64,000 nucleotides of DNA from Ilex aquifolium (GCA_951799425.1 OX637409.1:16161460-16225459); one strand, 5' to 3'. Shown: positions 30,217 through 44,100, counted from the first letter of the stretch. Numbers and translations: made by a program. The notes: generated by a model not told the origin, from the sequence alone.

Positions 30217-33200
30217 CTAGGATTCCCTTGCCGTTTCTCATCTTTTATGATAAGAAGATTTCATTTGTGCTGTGTATTGTTTAGGTTTTTGAGTATGTGA
30301 ACAATGAAAATTCGAGGTCAATTATGTTTTGAAAGCTTGTGATAAGATTTATTCTGGTAGTCATTTTTTGTTGTGTCGCACAATATAGTTAGCATTTCTT
30401 TTGCATTTTTTATTTTACTTGAATGCGATAGATTCTTTTTGCTGAAGTATATGCACAAGGCTTAGTTTCTCTGTATATGTGAAAGAATATGCTAGCAATT
30501 TAAGTACTTTTTATTTGAATTATAGTTAGAGAATCATCATTGGAAGTTTATTTGGGGAGCGGTTATTGAAATATGATTGAATTTAAGTTTATTATGGTTT
30601 TGAAACTCTAATTAGGTGTAGAATGTTTTTTTCCTCTCGAAAAAATATGGTTCTGCGATATATATCCTATGTACATTTAGATGCCTCAGATATCTATACT
30701 ATTTCTAAAAGCACCTTAAGGTGAAAAACTTTTGTTTGACTAAAATAACCTCAATAAAATATTTATTCTCTATTATATCTTTTTGGAGTTAATAGCATTA
30801 TTAAATTATATGTAATCTATTTATATCTATATCTATATCTATCTATAATCTACATATCTAAAAAACATTTTTTACCCATTTTTATCCCCCAACAATACAA
30901 TTATAACATCTTATCCTTCAAAATGAATTACATATTAAACCCAATTTATCACCTTTACGCCAAACCTACCGTTCGCAATCATACTTCCGTTACACTACAC
31001 ACACACTATCTCTCTCCTTTATCAGAAATTCCCCTCTTTTCACCTTCCCTGCTCTCATACTCTCTCTATATGTACAACGTAAGACAACCTAATGGACGAC
31101 TCACCTTCACACAAGCCTCGGAGGCCGTATCTCTCCCTCTACCATTTACGGTTTGACAGATTGCTATTTTTCATGTACTCTTGATTCTATGAAATGGTTA
31201 GTTGGGTTTGTATATCAATTTTTGGTTGTACAACACATTTCTTTGCTTTAATTTTTTTGCATTGTATTGCTTGTGTTGTGTTTCTTTATTCTCTATCTCT
31301 TTTTATTATTTTTATCCATGGTTAGATTTATGTCCTTCCTACAGTCCATTCGTTTACTCGAAAGTAACGTTTCTTATCATAACCAGACGTTTTTTTTTTC
31401 TGTTTTTTTCTTATTGCATCCATTTTTTTTTCTTACTTGAAACTTTCTCAAATAGTTGGATTGAAAAACAAAAGAACAAGACAACACGATCACTGCCCAG
31501 CAGAGTCAGTGGGAAATTGGTCAAAGAACGATGCTCGATTGCACTCTCAACTTCAAGGCCTATGGGATGATGAAGCAGTATCTTTCAGTTTTAGAACTTT
31601 AAATTATATGTTTGTGTGCGCACACAGTTGAGCATGCATATATGAATTATATTTTTCGTTTGTGCCTTGAGAACGATGATCAACAGTTCACTTTGTTTGT
31701 ACCCATCAACTTCTACATTTATCTCCCTCTCTCTTTGACAGTGGCATCTACCAACACACAAAAAGTTGGGTTGATGGACAACTCACCTTCAATACAAGCC
31801 TTTGACCCCTCGAAAGTCAGGTACATTCTATAATTCTATAAAATTAAGTTTTCTTGATTGATTGTACTTCCAATAAAATCTGTTTACTTTTTCAACTTCT
31901 ACAAATTGAACATTGATCTTTATTCTCTAACATAGTTATTTTTTTCCTTTATTTTGAATGATTTGTTTTCATTAACTGTTATTTTTAATTCTCTTCTATA
32001 TGATGCCATAGTGGGGAAACACTAATTGTACGGACACACTCTCAGTATCGACTGTTTGGCAGACATTTCGTATACCCTATTTATTTTCTTTTATCTTTTT
32101 CCCTCTATTTGAGATCTTTGATGATGATTCATATATTTGTTTTAGTTTTCGATATGTTCAGATTTCAGTTTTGTATTGTTAAAGTCAATGATTTTATCAA
32201 TTGCTCATCTAAATTATCCATATTTTTTGCCTTTTTTGGCACGTTTGTACAAATAAGGTGTATGAAAATTATTCGGATTTTATGGGGTGGGAATTTTAAC
32301 AATATTTTTATGTATTTATTGTTTTAGGTTCACTAGACGCAGTGGTTTATCAATCTTTTATGTGAACTATTGCAAACTCTAGGTAGTGTTTTAGTAGATG
32401 CTTTTGTGTTTTGGATTTTGCCTTTATAATTTAGGGATAAATGATTCAAAATTAGAGTGTTGATTCTCTTGATGCTTTTTATAGTTTTGCAAAATGGATC
32501 TCTGTGAGATTTTGGTTTTAATTGAGATGTTTGTCTTAATTTCATAAAGTCTCGGTTTCTTAGTTTTTTGGTATCTGCATGAGTTATATTACTTGATTTC
32601 CTTCTTCTTCCATTTCTTTTTGGTTTTTTTTTATGCGAATGTGATCTATTATTTGGTAAATTTATTGGCATGTATATGGTTTTTTTGTTCCCTGAAAAAA
32701 AAAGGAGATGTTCTTCATTTCCTTTTTATTACTTCTTGGGAAATTTATAGTTAAGCCTCTTTTCCATTTTTTTTAAGATCGTGATTTGTGCCATAACATG
32801 TCCATTTTGCTTTTTTTTTTTCCTTTCTGTTTTGATGAAAAAAAAGGCTGAAATTCCCACTGCTATCTAAATGGTTTGTCTTTATCACTTTCATTTTTTT
32901 TTTCCCGTAAGTATCCCGAAGTTTATCTATCTTAATACTTTCATGGGGTTATAAAATCAATACTTTCCTTGAAGGGAAAAATTCAACACTTGAAAGTTTT
33001 GATTTTGGGGTGAAGGGACAATGCATTATATGATAACATGTGACTCCCAATAGACTATCCTGATCATTAGGCTTGCCCTTGAAATAGAAATAAGAGACTA
33101 TTGTCTTCAATTACAAAAATAAAATTAAGTTTTACGGCTTATATGCTGTCTTGGTTCCATGTTGGTGCTTTGTCGACTTTAACATAGTTGGCTATCATTT

Positions 33201-34072
33201 TTTAGATGTCTAGGCTCTGTGATTTTCAAATGTTTAGGGCTAATGTTTTATTCGAGATTGTACACAACTCGTCTTATGAAATTTGAAGCCTATGTAGGAT
33301 TGTGATCCCTAAAAAGACTGATGATTTACTTTAGTAGAGATATATAAACACTGGTAACAAGGTTTGTATAGTGAAGACTTTTACATGCCTTATTTGAAAG
33401 ATAAGGGAAAAATAATACCGCCAATGAAGGTAGATTTTTTTATGAAATATCAATGCCATTTGCTGATAAGGTTGAATTGACACCAACCTTGTGGTTTTTA
33501 ATTTAGTTCCATCCTTAGTGGTAATGATTAGAAACGTAGCTGTTTTCCATACCATGGTAGGACATTTACTTGTTAAGTGACTCCTCCTTCTGCTAGATTT
33601 TTTTTTTAGCTGAACACTGATGATTGTGCACTCGAAAGTCAGAGGGTGGGAGTCATTATTTTTGCTTGCACCAGAAGTGGTAGTTATGGAACTTTTTTAA
33701 TGCGAAAATCAGAATTCAAACTTTATGGTGGACTGAAAGAGTAGGGGCATGACGAGGCCTTTGATGGAATGAGATGATGTAATAATGACATTGTGCAGTT
33801 CAGTCTTCTAAGGGACTTAGAGCTTTCCATCACTTGAAGGAAATTCAGGAATAATAGCTTTGGGTTTTGAAATCAGTTGGTTCCAAAGTCTTCCATGCGT
33901 AGATTGGTATCTTGGCAAAACAAGCCTACTGTCAGATTGACTAGGTCCCAGGTACAAAGTTTTGGTAGAGCACTATTTTTGTTATTTCTCCTAGAGAAAT
34001 GTATTATACTTGGTTCTTCAAGATACTTCTTTGGAAAATTTACCAGCCATGACATAATACTTAGAATATGAT
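30217..34072. other. AT-rich intergenic DNA, no gene supported
   Basis: Near 30690 ATCTATACTATTTCTAAAAG looks like a plus-strand Helitron 5' end. The phrase GGACGACTCACCTTCA near 31093 returns as GGACAACTCACCTTCA near 31775, showing an old local duplication. Short ORFs at 31202 and 32109 are low-complexity and lack family features. Confidence 0.4.
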
Positions 34073-34077
34073 GCTGT

Positions 34078-36530
34078 TGTGACGCCTCAAAATCCGGGGG
34101 TCCGTTGATTACCCATCAACCCGCGGAATACCGGTGGATACCGAGTAACTTGATATCGCGCCATTATGCCCCATTTATCGGGGTCCATAATTGAACAAAA
34201 ATCGGGCAGAGTCTCCTTTGTACGAGGAGCTCTACCCAAAACCCAACCTGTGCAATATACATTCACATGACCCATCCGAGGCCCAATATAAAACAATGAC
34301 CGCATCGGGTCATTTATCCATACTCATACAATAACATGTCATGTTATATTAGAATAGTCCATATAAGTTTGATTACAATTCTTTTACATATATTACATGC
34401 CCAAATTTAATCACAAGTCTCATTTTACAAAAAAATTGGATTGAAAGCCACAAGTCGGCTTTTCTTCCTCCTCAAGTGCCCGAGTGAGTGCCGTTCATCA
34501 GCGTAAAACCCGCACCTGAAATGTTTTCCCGTATAGGGTGAGCAACGCTCAATAGAGTATCTCCTACAGAGGCTACTCACCACCCTAGATGCGCATGCAA
34601 TGCTCACATGCAACAAACAACAATCCATAACATTCCAAGCAAGGATATGCATTCAATGTTGGAATTTATCGTATCATGCCATGAAATGAGATGAGACTCA
34701 CTCATGCAAATCAACCCGAGCCATTCCCAGCTCCTCAACCCATGCAAGTGCCAAAGTGTATGGAACCGTCATTTATGTTGCACATCAAATGACTTTTACC
34801 AATCTAGGGTCTTTGTGTGGGGTGGATGTTCATGGGCTTACACCAAGGGTCTCCAACCTACTCGGAATTTATGGACTTCTACCAAGGGTTCCGCATACAC
34901 CCACACATTTGATGGACCAAGCCAAGGGAGTGCGTATCCCAACCACCGGGCCTTGCACCCGAGGAATTTTCTAATCCCTTCTTGCTAACCCCAACCCTAA
35001 TCACCATGCAACCTGTGCGACTCGGCCAGGTCTTCAACCAAGCTTTATCGAGCCCACTCGTCATCCACCAAGTGTGATGTTGACGACAACCATGCACACA
35101 CCCACATGATGCGATGTCACCGTGCATAGGCAGTATGATGTCCCATTGCACGAAGATAACATATTATATGTTATGAAAAACATATAAACAATATCAATAC
35201 ATTTCATATATCTCATGACAAAATTATATCATAAGCATATAATTCTCATAATTCTCCACAATGTCAATATAATACAAGCATGCATATACATTGACAATTT
35301 TCATAACACAATTCCAAGCATGTTATCACAATTTTTATGCCAATAACAAACTTAATCACAAAGGCATAATATAACACATAACAGCCCATGTAATAGCCCA
35401 CATAACAGCCCACCTAACGGCCCAAAAATAGTCCATAAAACAGCCCCGAAAACAGTCCCAAAATAGTCCCTAAAACAGCCCCTTAAACAGGCCATAAAAC
35501 AGGCCACAAACAACCCCCTAAACAGGCCATAAACAGTCCCAAATCAGGCCACAAAATAGGCCACAAACAGGCCATAAAACATGCCACAAAAATAGTCCCA
35601 AAACAGTCCCAAATCAAGCCACAAAACAAGCCACAAACAAGCCATAAAACATGCCACAAAATAGTCCCAAAACAGTCTCAAATCAGGCCATAAAACAGAC
35701 CACAAACAGACCATAAAACAGGTCACAAACAGCCCCCTAAACAGGGCATAAATAGTCCCAAATCAGGCCACAAAATAGGCCATAAACAGGCCATAAAACA
35801 AGCCACAAAAACAGTCCCTAAAGTAGGAATAAAACCCAAGTAGGAAGACCTCTACCTCTTGAAGCGTAAACCGAAATGTAGAGACTTTAGGAACACCAAT
35901 ACCAACCCCAAAACTTGATTTCCCCAAATCTCCTCCTTTGGATCTTCGGTGAAATTCCTCGTTCTTGGTACGTACACGTAGCCCTCGTCGAGGAGATGAA
36001 GTTTAGTTCTTGGCTCGACGGATTCCGACCGACGGAACTCCGAGAATCGCCGAAAGAAAATTGGATTTCTCTCTTTCTCTCCAACGTTGAAGACCAGCTG
36101 ATTTCAGCTGATATTTGTGACAAAATATCTAATTTTAGTCCTATTTATAATTTTCGAGGCTTGGCTCAGATCGCGCCACACGCCCCCCACTTGTTCGGAT
36201 CCGTTTTCGTCCCGAAACGATTAATTTCATCCCGGTTTAAGTTCAGATTAATTTTATTTGAACTTTAATTCAATTACAAGGAAGTTTTATAAAACTCATT
36301 TTTGGGGACCTCCACGAGGTCAATTGCCACCCAGCCACCTCGAACCACGTGCAAAAATCCGACTATCTCGGAATTCGACAGGGTAACTAGTTTCCGCGAT
36401 ACGAGTCCAATGGAGAAGTCCGTTTCCTCATCCAAGGTCTAGAGAAAGGTATATCTCGAATCCGCACTGTTGTGGCAAATTACTGTTTTACCATTTTTCA
36501 GAAAAAGTTCAAATTTACTTGGGTTTTACA
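34078..36530. mobile_element. Candidate solo LTR, ~2.45 kb
   Basis: The stretch starts TGTGACGCC and ends GGGTTTTACA, the inverted TG...CA ends of many plant Gypsy LTRs. It is flanked by GCTGT (34073-34077) and GCTGC (36531-36535), a five-base duplication with one difference. It is far more GC-rich than its surroundings, and holds no pol sequence. A solo LTR arises by recombination between the two LTRs of one element. The internal part and second LTR are absent. Confidence 0.65.
35385..35830. repeat. Degenerate minisatellite in the solo LTR (AACAGGCCATA type)
   Basis: Dozens of variant 11-14 bp words such as ACAGGCCATAAA, CAGGCCACAAA and AACAGTCCCAAA follow each other. It produces a Trp/Phe/Cys-rich spurious frame on the minus strand. 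Confidence 0.85.
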
Positions 36531-36535
36531 GCTGC

Positions 36536-37472
36536 TAATAAATATAAGAACAAATTATATTTGTTATTGATTATTAAATGTCATGAGCATAATTGGGCAT
36601 TGAACTAGAAATACCATTGAGGTTTAGAGCCTTTAGATATCTATGTTATAGGCACATGGGTGTGTTGCACTTTGTAGCTGTTGTGCACACATAGTGGTTG
36701 GGCTTTTTGGTAATATGGTACTTCTAATTGTTATAAATGTATTAGTAGAAGACTCAATAATGTTGTTACATTGTTTTAAATTGATGAATTGAGGCAACAA
36801 CCTGTCAATATGATCATATCTTTGATTTTTTATTCACTATTATGTCTTCAAAATTTGGTTTATAAATGCTGTTCCAAGAAAATAATTAACGTTACTTCCC
36901 CTAGAAAGATCCTTTACCAAATAGTTATTAGTTTGGACGTTTGAAATAGTTCACATAGTGTTTTTTCATGCAACAAAATTTAAAAGCTATGCCAGTTTTT
37001 ACTTTTGTTACAATGGCTTGAACTATATGTGTTAACCACTACAGGTGTTATATTTTACATATATAGATTTCTATGCCACCTACCATTCTTGTTTCACCCT
37101 TTCTTTAAACTCTTTCAAGCGTGTTTATTTGCTTTGTGTTTCTCTATAGTTATATATTAATGAGCTTCTGATGCATTGCTCTGTTTCGATTTAAAAAGTT
37201 TATTCTTCCCACTAGCATGCCAATCTATATGAAAAGGCATTTAAGTAGCCATCACGGAACATAGTTGATTGTTGGTTAGCAAGTAAAATTTTGACCACTA
37301 AAAGGCACGACAATGGAGATTTAACCGATGATGCCTAGGATCATATTCAGTGAAGTTTCGAAGTTGCTAAACTATACAACGTATTAGTGATTTTACCTAT
37401 AGAAATAGTGCACTGTGTGAATTGTTAATTTTTGTCCAGTATCAGATTGTTTGTGCATTCAAACAAAACAGT
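36536..37472. other. Spacer, no gene supported
   Basis: AT-rich with no coding signal. It may include intron sequence of the fructokinase fragment that follows, but no splice pair could be fixed. Confidence 0.4.
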
Positions 37473-37906
37473 GTTGACAATTCTGGCATTCGGTTTGACC
37501 CCAGTGCTAGGACTGCACTGACATTTGTTACACTTAGAGCTGGTGGGGAGCGTGAGTTCATGCTTTTCCGTAATCATGGCTAAAATGTTTCCTTGCAAAT
37601 CAGAGCTTGAAGTAAAGATCATTAAGAAGGTAAGCTTTCCTTGTCCTTTTTTTTTTTTTTCAGACAAGGAATGCGACACTAGATTTTTATCCACTAATGA
37701 GGTTGCTGATTTTATTGTATTCAATGCTAGGTAGGATCTCCCACTATGGTTCAATTGGTTTGATTGAGGAACCTTGTAGATCAATTCATCTTTTTGCAAT
37801 GGACATTGCCAAAAAATCTGGAATCATCCTCCCACATTTTATCCAAATTTGAGAATGGCATTATGGGCATTAGCAGACACCGTCGAAAGGGCGTAATGAG
37901 CATATG
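37473..37906 (+). pseudogene. Fructokinase (pfkB family) fragment with retained intron
   Basis: The first block reads [20 protein letters not shown] and [14 protein letters not shown], the substrate-side region of plant fructokinase. It ends near 37629 at AAG|GTAAGC, and an intron of about 100 bp follows. The second block reads [16 protein letters not shown] and [13 protein letters not shown]. After a frame change it continues [14 protein letters not shown], where functional enzymes have YDPNLR-LW-SAD. Frameshifts and stops break it. The retained intron shows DNA-level copying. Both ends of the gene are missing. Confidence 0.8.
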
Positions 37907-38135
37907 GTATAAAACAAATGTTATCAAGGTATAATTTTCACTATGAAATGTGATGAGACTTTTGTTCTGGTATAGACAAAGTGAATTTTTATCCCTTATA
38001 TATTTTTCCCCCCAAAACATAACATTTGAAATGACATGATACACGATAATGTACATATGTTGAAAAAAATGTTGTCGAGTTATGTATTTTGATTTTTTTT
38101 CGATATTTTAAAGAAAATAATGGGTATAAATTAAT
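37907..38135. other. Spacer, no gene seen
   Basis: AT-rich. Its last nine bases TAAATTAAT (38127-38135) are the left target duplication of the MITE. Confidence 0.5.
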
Positions 38136-38318
38136 GATCAATGCTATTGGGATATAATTTGAGGACATAATTTGGGGACTTAATGATTGTGATAATTAGA
38201 TTGTCAGTGGATCTCAGCATTAAATTATCAGTGTGGATCCCAACATTATCAATCTAATGATCACGATGTATTAAGTCCCAAAATTATATCCCTAAATTAT
38301 GTCCTAATAACATTAGTG
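38136..38318. mobile_element. 183-bp palindromic MITE with 9-bp target duplication (Mutator type)
   Basis: The left half (GATCAATGCTATTGGGATAT...) is the imperfect reverse complement of the right half, so almost the whole element folds back. TAAATTAAT flanks it exactly at 38127-38135 and 38319-38327. No ORF. Confidence 0.8.
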
Positions 38319-38613
38319 TAAATTAATTTTAAATGATATAATCAAAGAAAAGACAAAAAAAAATAGATATTTGATATAGTAGATCGATTTTTTTGAGTGC
38401 TCAAATCTTATATTCAATCGTGCACAGATTATGGCTATATGAATTATATCCAGTGAAGGTTTAAATTCCGATTGCATCCATAGGTGCCGACATCTAAATT
38501 TCTTTTCTGATATACGACTATTATATTCAAAAATAAATTTTTTATATTATATCCTTTTTTTTTTGGGTATAATAATATCTATATCCTGTCATATCTATAT
38601 CTATACTACTTCT

Positions 38614-39358
38614 AAATGTACACATAATGAAAAAACTTTTGTTTCACTCTTTTACCATCTACCATTTCTTGAATATCTAAAATACCATGAATCTAAATAA
38701 GTATAACATAAATGTTGTTCTTTATAAAATACATTTATTTATTAAGTGACCTTTCATATGTCTCCCTTTTTCTTCTTACCATTCATTCATTTTTAATAAA
38801 TCTATATTTATATTTATATTTATACTACTATAAAATGTTAGTTATTCAAAATGTTAGTCCTTTCATCTTCCATACGTTAACTTTTGATTTCCTAGCTATA
38901 AAGTCCATTTTATCATTATTAGTCCAACTAAATTTCATTTCTATCATTGATTACTGTTATTAAGTAAATCTAATTTTTTGGGTAAATGTACACATAATGA
39001 AAAAACTTTTGTTTCACTCTTTTACCTTCTAACATTTCTTGAATATCCAAAATACCATGTATCTAAATAAGTATAACATAAACGTTGTTCATTATAAAAT
39101 ATATTTATTTATTAAAGTGACCTTTCATATGTCTCTCTTTTTCTTTTTCTTCTTACCACTCATTCATTTTTAATAAATCTATATTTATATTTATACTACT
39201 ATAAAATATTAGTTATTCATAATATTAGTCCTTTCATTTTCTATACGTTAGAAAACTTTGGATTTCCTAGCTATAAAGTCCATTTTATCATTCTTAGTCC
39301 AACTAAATTTCATTTCTACCTTTGATTACTGTTATTAAGTAAATCTAATTTTTTGGGT
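38614..39358. repeat. Tandem pair of ~370-bp units
   Basis: The unit starting AAATGTACACATAATGAAAA at 38614 is repeated from 38984 to 39358 at well over 90% identity by eye. A Helitron-like 5' terminus (ATCTATACTACTTCTAAATG) lies directly before unit 1 but not before unit 2. Confidence 0.85.
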
Positions 39359-40816
39359 ACTTGAATTACAATTATGCAATATTGTAACTATGCATAACAA
39401 TGTGTATCTAGCATTAAATATTCAATGAATCTATGCATCAGTTATGAATTGAAGATGAACCATTCCATGTTCTCATTTACTCCTTCCATAGAATTTTTAG
39501 AGTCTCCACATACCCGCCTCCTTTATATTGGGTGTGATATTTGTCAAATCTTTAATCTAAAGGCTTCAGTTGTTTTACCATAACATATTATCATGGATGG
39601 AATGTAAGAGTGATGTTGATCATTGAAGATCGAGAGTTATTTTCGCTACAACAAAGTAATTTCACCTGAAGATTAATTGAGCCAGTTGACTTTTTTTCCC
39701 CTAACAACATGTGTTTTTTTTTTTGGGACAATCGCACTTTCTTGTTAAGAAAATTGGCAGTATGGATGTGATGATTTATTTTTAATTTTTTCTATGAGAC
39801 TTTTGCACTAATATACTTCTTCCGACTTACACGTTATGCTTTACTTTTGGAAAGTACAACCCGTCCCTGCATTAGCAAGATTTTTTTATGAAGACGGTGT
39901 GAAGGAAAGAAATTGTATGACACAACCAATTATATAAAACTAGCAATATCTCATAAACCTTATTGCAAATTACTGTAATCGGGAAAATGGGTTATTAAAA
40001 TTATGAAATGCACATGAAATTTATTCTCCATCTATATTTAGGTTCCAATTGGTCATAATTTAAATCCTATGATTTACCTTCATGTTAAAAGAAATTTTTG
40101 GGAGTGAAAATTATGATCTTTAAAAACCTACTACTTTTAGATCTTATTGTCGATCGTGGGAAGGCAGTCAAAATGGAGTTGGAGCATTTACATGCTTAGG
40201 ATCACTAAATAAGGGGTTAATCATCAATAAAGTTATGTATTAACGTTATTTATATATGCTAAGAAGCACGCATTCTTTCTATAGGTTTAGAGTCATAATT
40301 TTTTTTTCTCTATTTTAGATGAGGAATGTTTGTAATTTCGCCTATCACTAATTATTAAGTTTTAGGATGTAAAACATTGTCTTACAACGTGCTTTTAAGA
40401 TATATTTATTCTTTATATACAAAAATAGATCATCACAAATTATATGTTTGATTCATGTTGGTTCTGTTATTTCTTTTTTACTACTTTAGTTTATATAGCA
40501 AATAACTCAAAGCTATGCAAACAAACAAGAGGATAAATTACAAAAAACATGAGTTACAAAGATGAATGAAGAACATTGTACGCACTAAAAATTCTATTAA
40601 AATTAATTTAACTTGAATTTTTAAGGGGTTCTCATTGGTGAATTGTCTAATCACTAATAATTATTATGATTTTGCATTTTGGGGAAATAATTGGCATCTT
40701 CAAGATATAATATTTTCATACTCAAAATGATTAACGTACAACAGTCATGTGCATCGACTAGTTTTTAAAACGTTGTCGTATCTTATACCGTTGTCCACTT
40801 AGTAGTTTCTGCTAAG
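39359..40816. other. AT-rich spacer upstream of TFIIA, no gene seen
   Basis: No coding signal or clear repeat end was found. Confidence 0.5.
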
Positions 40817-41188
40817 TATAAAAGTGGTTTCGAAAAATGGCAAAAAATAGAAAGCGTGCAGATATTAACACGTGGACGTAAGCATATAAACGGATGCAAA
40901 CCTATTTATATTTCACTCTTTATACCCATTTCTGTTCCGCCCATCTCTCTCTCTCACTGTCTGCCTCTCTCCTCTTCTCTCCCTATCCTCACCGCCGTTC
41001 TCTGCTCTCGCATCCCCCTCTCTACCTCTCACTTCAAATTCCCCCTCAAACCCTAGTTCCTAATATATCAGCTTCATCTTGCTCTTACCTCTCTATCAAT
41101 CTTCGAAAAGATTCGTTCTGGTGTCGTTTAATTATTCTTTAAATTATCAGTAAGTTCGAGCTTAGACGGAGCTTTAGAGAATCGAAGA
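40817..41188 (+). promoter_or_regulatory. TFIIA-L core promoter and 5' leader
   Basis: TATAAAAG lies at 40817-40824. The leader is CT-rich and holds a telo-box AAACCCTAG at 41048-41056. If transcription starts soon after the TATA box, a 66-codon upstream ORF at 40856-41056 is in the leader. The start site is inferred. Confidence 0.5.
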
Positions 41189-44100
41189 ATGGCGAGTTCG
41201 ACGACGAGTAATGTCTACGTCCAGGTGATCGAGGACGTCATCAGCAAAGTCCGTGACGAGTTCCTTAACAACGTCGGTCCTGGCGAGAGTGTCCTCAGCG
41301 AGCTTCAAGGGGTAATATTTTTCAGTTTTTTTCCGAACAAAATTAAATTGTTGTATTGCTGGTTGGTTTCGCTCTAACCTTTTGTTTAGCAGAAATATTT
41401 CTTGCGTTTATTCTGTCAAAATTGAATGTTTCTAGTCACTGATTTAAGGTTTCGATCTGATTTGTTTTAGGGTTTTTGTGGATTTCATATTCTTCCCCGT
41501 TCTGGTGAAATTAATTGGTGTCTAATTAGCGATGTTATGTGGATGTTTAGATATGGGAAATGAAAATGATGCAAGCGGGTGCCATATTGGGTCCGATAGA
41601 CAGGTCTTTGGCACCGAAGCCGACACCAGGTGGTGCTATTACCCCTGTTCACGATCTCAATGTACCTTATGAAGGGACCGAGGAGTACGAAACTCCCACT
41701 GCTGATTTACTGTTTCCTCCCGTGAGTTCTTGCTTCCTTTTCTGTTATATGCGAATACTGAAGTAATTTTCCCGTATATACATGTACATATGTGGTGTTC
41801 TTATTGTGGAGTTTATATGCAGACGCCATTGCAGACTCCCATGCAAACGCCTCTACCAGGAACAGCTCAGACACCTTTGCCGGGAACTACCCAAACCCCT
41901 TTGCCCGGGACAGCGGACAGTTCGCTGTATAACATTCCTACTGGTGGAACTCCTATCACCCCTAATGACTACCCTGCCGTGAATGACACTGGTGGTGTTA
42001 CTGAGATGAAAGCTGGGAGACCCACTCCATACATGGTAGACCCTTTAGATACTCTACTATGTCTTATCTATTTTGTCTCATAATTGGTGCTGTTCTAATT
42101 CTTGCGCATTCTGATGTGAAGGCTAGTCTCTCTATTTGGTTGGTGATTAGGTGTTTCTACATGTGTTCTAGCATTTGGGATGATTCTAGAAGTAAAATAC
42201 TAACATTTTTTTCTTTTCTACTTGTGCAGCAACCACCTCAACCTTGGATGAGCCAAAGGCCTCCTCTTGATGTCAATGTTGGTAAGACTACTGGTCCTAG
42301 TGTATTCATTTACATGTTACTTAACAGTCATGTGTCAAGAATCGTCTTTATCTCATTGTAGCTTATGTGGAAGGCCGTGAAGAGGTGGACAAGGGAGCGT
42401 CTCATCGACCAATGACCCAGGTGAATTGTTATTTAGAGTGCATGTTGAGTGATATTGAATCATGTTTGGCTTTTAGTTTGATGGAAATTTGCTAGCTGGA
42501 TACCTTGATCGCTGGATCCTAAGTTTGTATTTCTCCTTTCGGGGAATGTTTTATGTGACATTCAGAATTCATTTGTTATCATTTGGCCATTTTCCATTCC
42601 TAAACAGACAAGTGGAAGTATGAGTGGTTATCTTTTCTGTCCCCTCCTCCAAACAAAAGCCCACAACCCATTGTCGTTGGTTTGGGAAAAGTCATTTTAG
42701 GACAACTCACACAACTTTAATGTGGGGAAAAAATTAATTAAAAAATATCACATAATTTAATCCCAAATTAATCGAGGAGAAAAGCATAAGGAAACATGTA
42801 TGAAAAATACCAATATGATAAATGTACATTAGTGTAATCTGCTAGCCATCATATCAACCTACTACTGTTCAAATACATAGAAAAGAAAAAAATAACAATA
42901 GTAACTGTAAAGATTGAAAACTAATGGGCATAAGTACTGAAAATTTTGGAGAGAAGAAGAAAGGCATTGAAAAAATAACATAAATGGCAGCCAAGACAAA
43001 CTATCTTTTCTGCACAACCACTACCAAAAGAGAAAAAAAATTTAACGATGGGTTTTAACCTCATATTGGAAGAGCATGACAAGGATGATGTTACAGAATA
43101 TCAATGTACCAAAGGGTTTTAAAGCATGCAAAATTGTCGTTGCAATTAGGGAGATATGAAATATATATCAGCTCATAATATATGGGGAGATGAAGGACTT
43201 CCACCAATTATTTCATGTCTAATCACCAATCTGGCTGTGCTAGAAGAATGGCTGTGTTGAGAAGCTGAGAAAATGAGGTGAGGGATAATGAGAGATTTAC
43301 AATTTTGGGGATGCAGCAGCGCTATACATGAATGTCGTGTCACACTAGTTTTGAGTTTTATAGTTGTTAGTCAGGATTAAACTGATCTGGTGAACAGAAA
43401 GAGAAGGAAGAACAAGTCAGTGCTATGTAAAGGAGAGGAGGAAGAAACATTAAAATGGATGAATAAGGGGGAGAGAGAAGAATACACAAGAACAAAAGCC
43501 GAAATGGGCACTAAGGTTGATTGATAGTCAATCCTACTTTTTGTTCTGCTGCCGCTGCTAAGGTTGAATGCCCTAACTAGCTTTGGTTTTAGTATATACC
43601 TTGGAGAGACCTCCTTGCCATTGAATTACGGCGGACTGGCTTTACATAATGTGTCCGTATTGCTTCAATTAATGAGCAATGGAGGAGCCACATAGATCAC
43701 CAGACATTTTTCTCCTGTTCCCTTTTAAAACTTGCGTTTTGGCTCTTTACATTCTTGTTAGTTAGTTGAAAAGTATCCATGTTTGTGTGATAGTATGGGT
43801 ATGCCCATGTGTCTTGATTGTTGGAGATTGGCATGTGGGACCTATGTGTTCGTGTTGGCACTTGGCAACTTTCCATTTCAACAAATCACAGTTAGAAAGA
43901 GGGCGAGGGGGGGAGGATGGAAGGTAGATTAGGTTTTAAGGCTACCTTGTAAAAGAAGAGCTCTTGTCCCCCTTTTTAGTTTGAATGACTTTAACTCACA
44001 TACTAGTAAACTTCTGAATATATAATGTAATTCTCTGGAAAGACGGCAGGCAAACTGCCCCTTCTTGCTTTCAACTTATTCTACAATTATTTTAGAACGC

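Noticed and set aside
35544-35726. Trp/Phe/Cys-rich minus-strand frame
   Set aside because: It translates the AACAGGCCATA minisatellite in the solo LTR.
35380-35830. CRISPR-like array
   Set aside because: The repeats vary, have no unique spacers, and the genome is a plant.
40730-40770. CATCGACTAGT as a Helitron 3' end
   Set aside because: No stable hairpin upstream of the CTAG.
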